From DASSKF01 sp035690725 (GTDB taxonomy: Bacteria; Actinomycetota; Actinomycetes; Actinomycetales; Dermatophilaceae): a DNA stretch of 6,764 nucleotides. A model generated the notes under the pieces. It did not search any database. It was not told the origin of the DNA and saw only the letters and a list, made by a program, of their open reading frames with translations. The translations under genes and the position numbers were made by a program. Below, piece after piece: positions 6,567 to 6,764 of this stretch (position 1 is its first letter; each line of letters starts with the position of its first letter). The DNA lies in contig DASSKF010000155.1 in assembly GCA_035690725.1 (NCBI GenBank), positions 1 through 6,764 of the forward strand, read 5' to 3'.

Positions 6567-6764
6567 CTACAGCTCGCTGGCCTCGTCGTCGGGCACGTCG
6601 ACCCAGTCCGGCTGTGCGCGGGAGCGCTTGCGGTCGAGGAGGAAGGCGACGCCCACGGCCCCGTAGTAGAGCGCGATCATCGGCATCATCAGCGCGAGCA
6701 TGGTCCAGGCGTCCGGGGTGGGCGTCATCATGGCAGCGAAGACGGCGATGAGCATGACCGCCGG
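6567..6764 (-). CDS. tatC: TatC, Sec-independent (twin-arginine) translocase subunit, C-terminal part
   Basis: Only the last 65 residues are present; the gene enters from the right edge and ends in TAG at 6569-6567. The fragment begins PAVMLIAVFAAMMTPTPD and continues with ALMMPMIALYYGAV, matching the end of TatC: helix 5, the short outer loop with TP-x-PD, and helix 6 with its conserved Pro. An Arg/Lys-rich boundary (DRKRSR) and a short acidic tail follow, as usual on the cytoplasmic side. TatC binds the twin-arginine signal and carries folded proteins across the membrane with TatA/TatB. Aligned without gaps to E. coli TatC from the Asp of TPPD, the position of Glu227 is Tyr here. Likely first of the three minus-strand genes in this window, with tatA expected just outside. 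The call rests on a short piece, supported by its place next to helY. Confidence 0.88.
   Translation of the reverse strand, partial: PAVMLIAVFAAMMTPTPDAWTMLALMMPMIALYYGAVGVAFLLDRKRSRAQPDWVDVPDDEASEL

Noticed and set aside
5618..6751. A 377-codon open frame on the plus strand across the lipid kinase and tatC.
   Set aside because: Low-complexity composition, no motifs, antisense to two clear genes.

Overview
The window is a very GC-rich piece of bacterial chromosome (roughly 70% G+C by eye). Third codon positions are almost all G or C, and GTG starts are used for two of the genes. Its gene content and order point to an actinobacterium, most likely of the order Micrococcales. That placement rests on family resemblance and remembered gene order; no search was run.

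Layout from left to right. (1) A stand-alone 5'-3' exonuclease of the FEN/PIN type lies on the plus strand at 12-956. (2) A 121-bp gap follows, holding a candidate promoter, an AT-rich inverted repeat and two possible leader hairpins. (3) A 14-TM drug:proton antiporter of the DHA2 (EmrB/QacA) family lies on the plus strand at 1078-2715. (4) A 45-bp convergent gap at 2716-2760 has GC-rich hairpins that may end transcription. (5) Three tightly packed minus-strand genes read leftward: the C-terminal part of tatC (entering at the right edge, ending at 6567), a diacylglycerol kinase/YegS-type lipid kinase (6562-5657) and a large Ski2/Mtr4-like DEVH helicase of the HelY type (5625-2761). Gaps of 4 and 31 bp suggest one operon, with its promoter outside the window.

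The framework (exonuclease facing helY-tatC) matches the arrangement I recall from Mycobacterium tuberculosis: Rv2090 exonuclease, Rv2091c, Rv2092c helY, Rv2093c tatC, Rv2094c tatA, followed by the pafC/pafB/pafA proteasome-accessory genes. Relative to that, this genome has a lipid kinase between tatC and helY and an efflux pump between the exonuclease and helY. The genes do not form one pathway: they cover nucleic-acid processing, protein export, lipid phosphorylation and drug efflux. I see no insertion sequence, CRISPR array, tRNA, rRNA or phage-like gene, and no convincing new system. The points most worth a second look are the structured leader of the efflux gene, the Arg/Gly-rich linker and Cys/His cluster in the helicase, and a Tyr where TatC usually has a membrane Glu.
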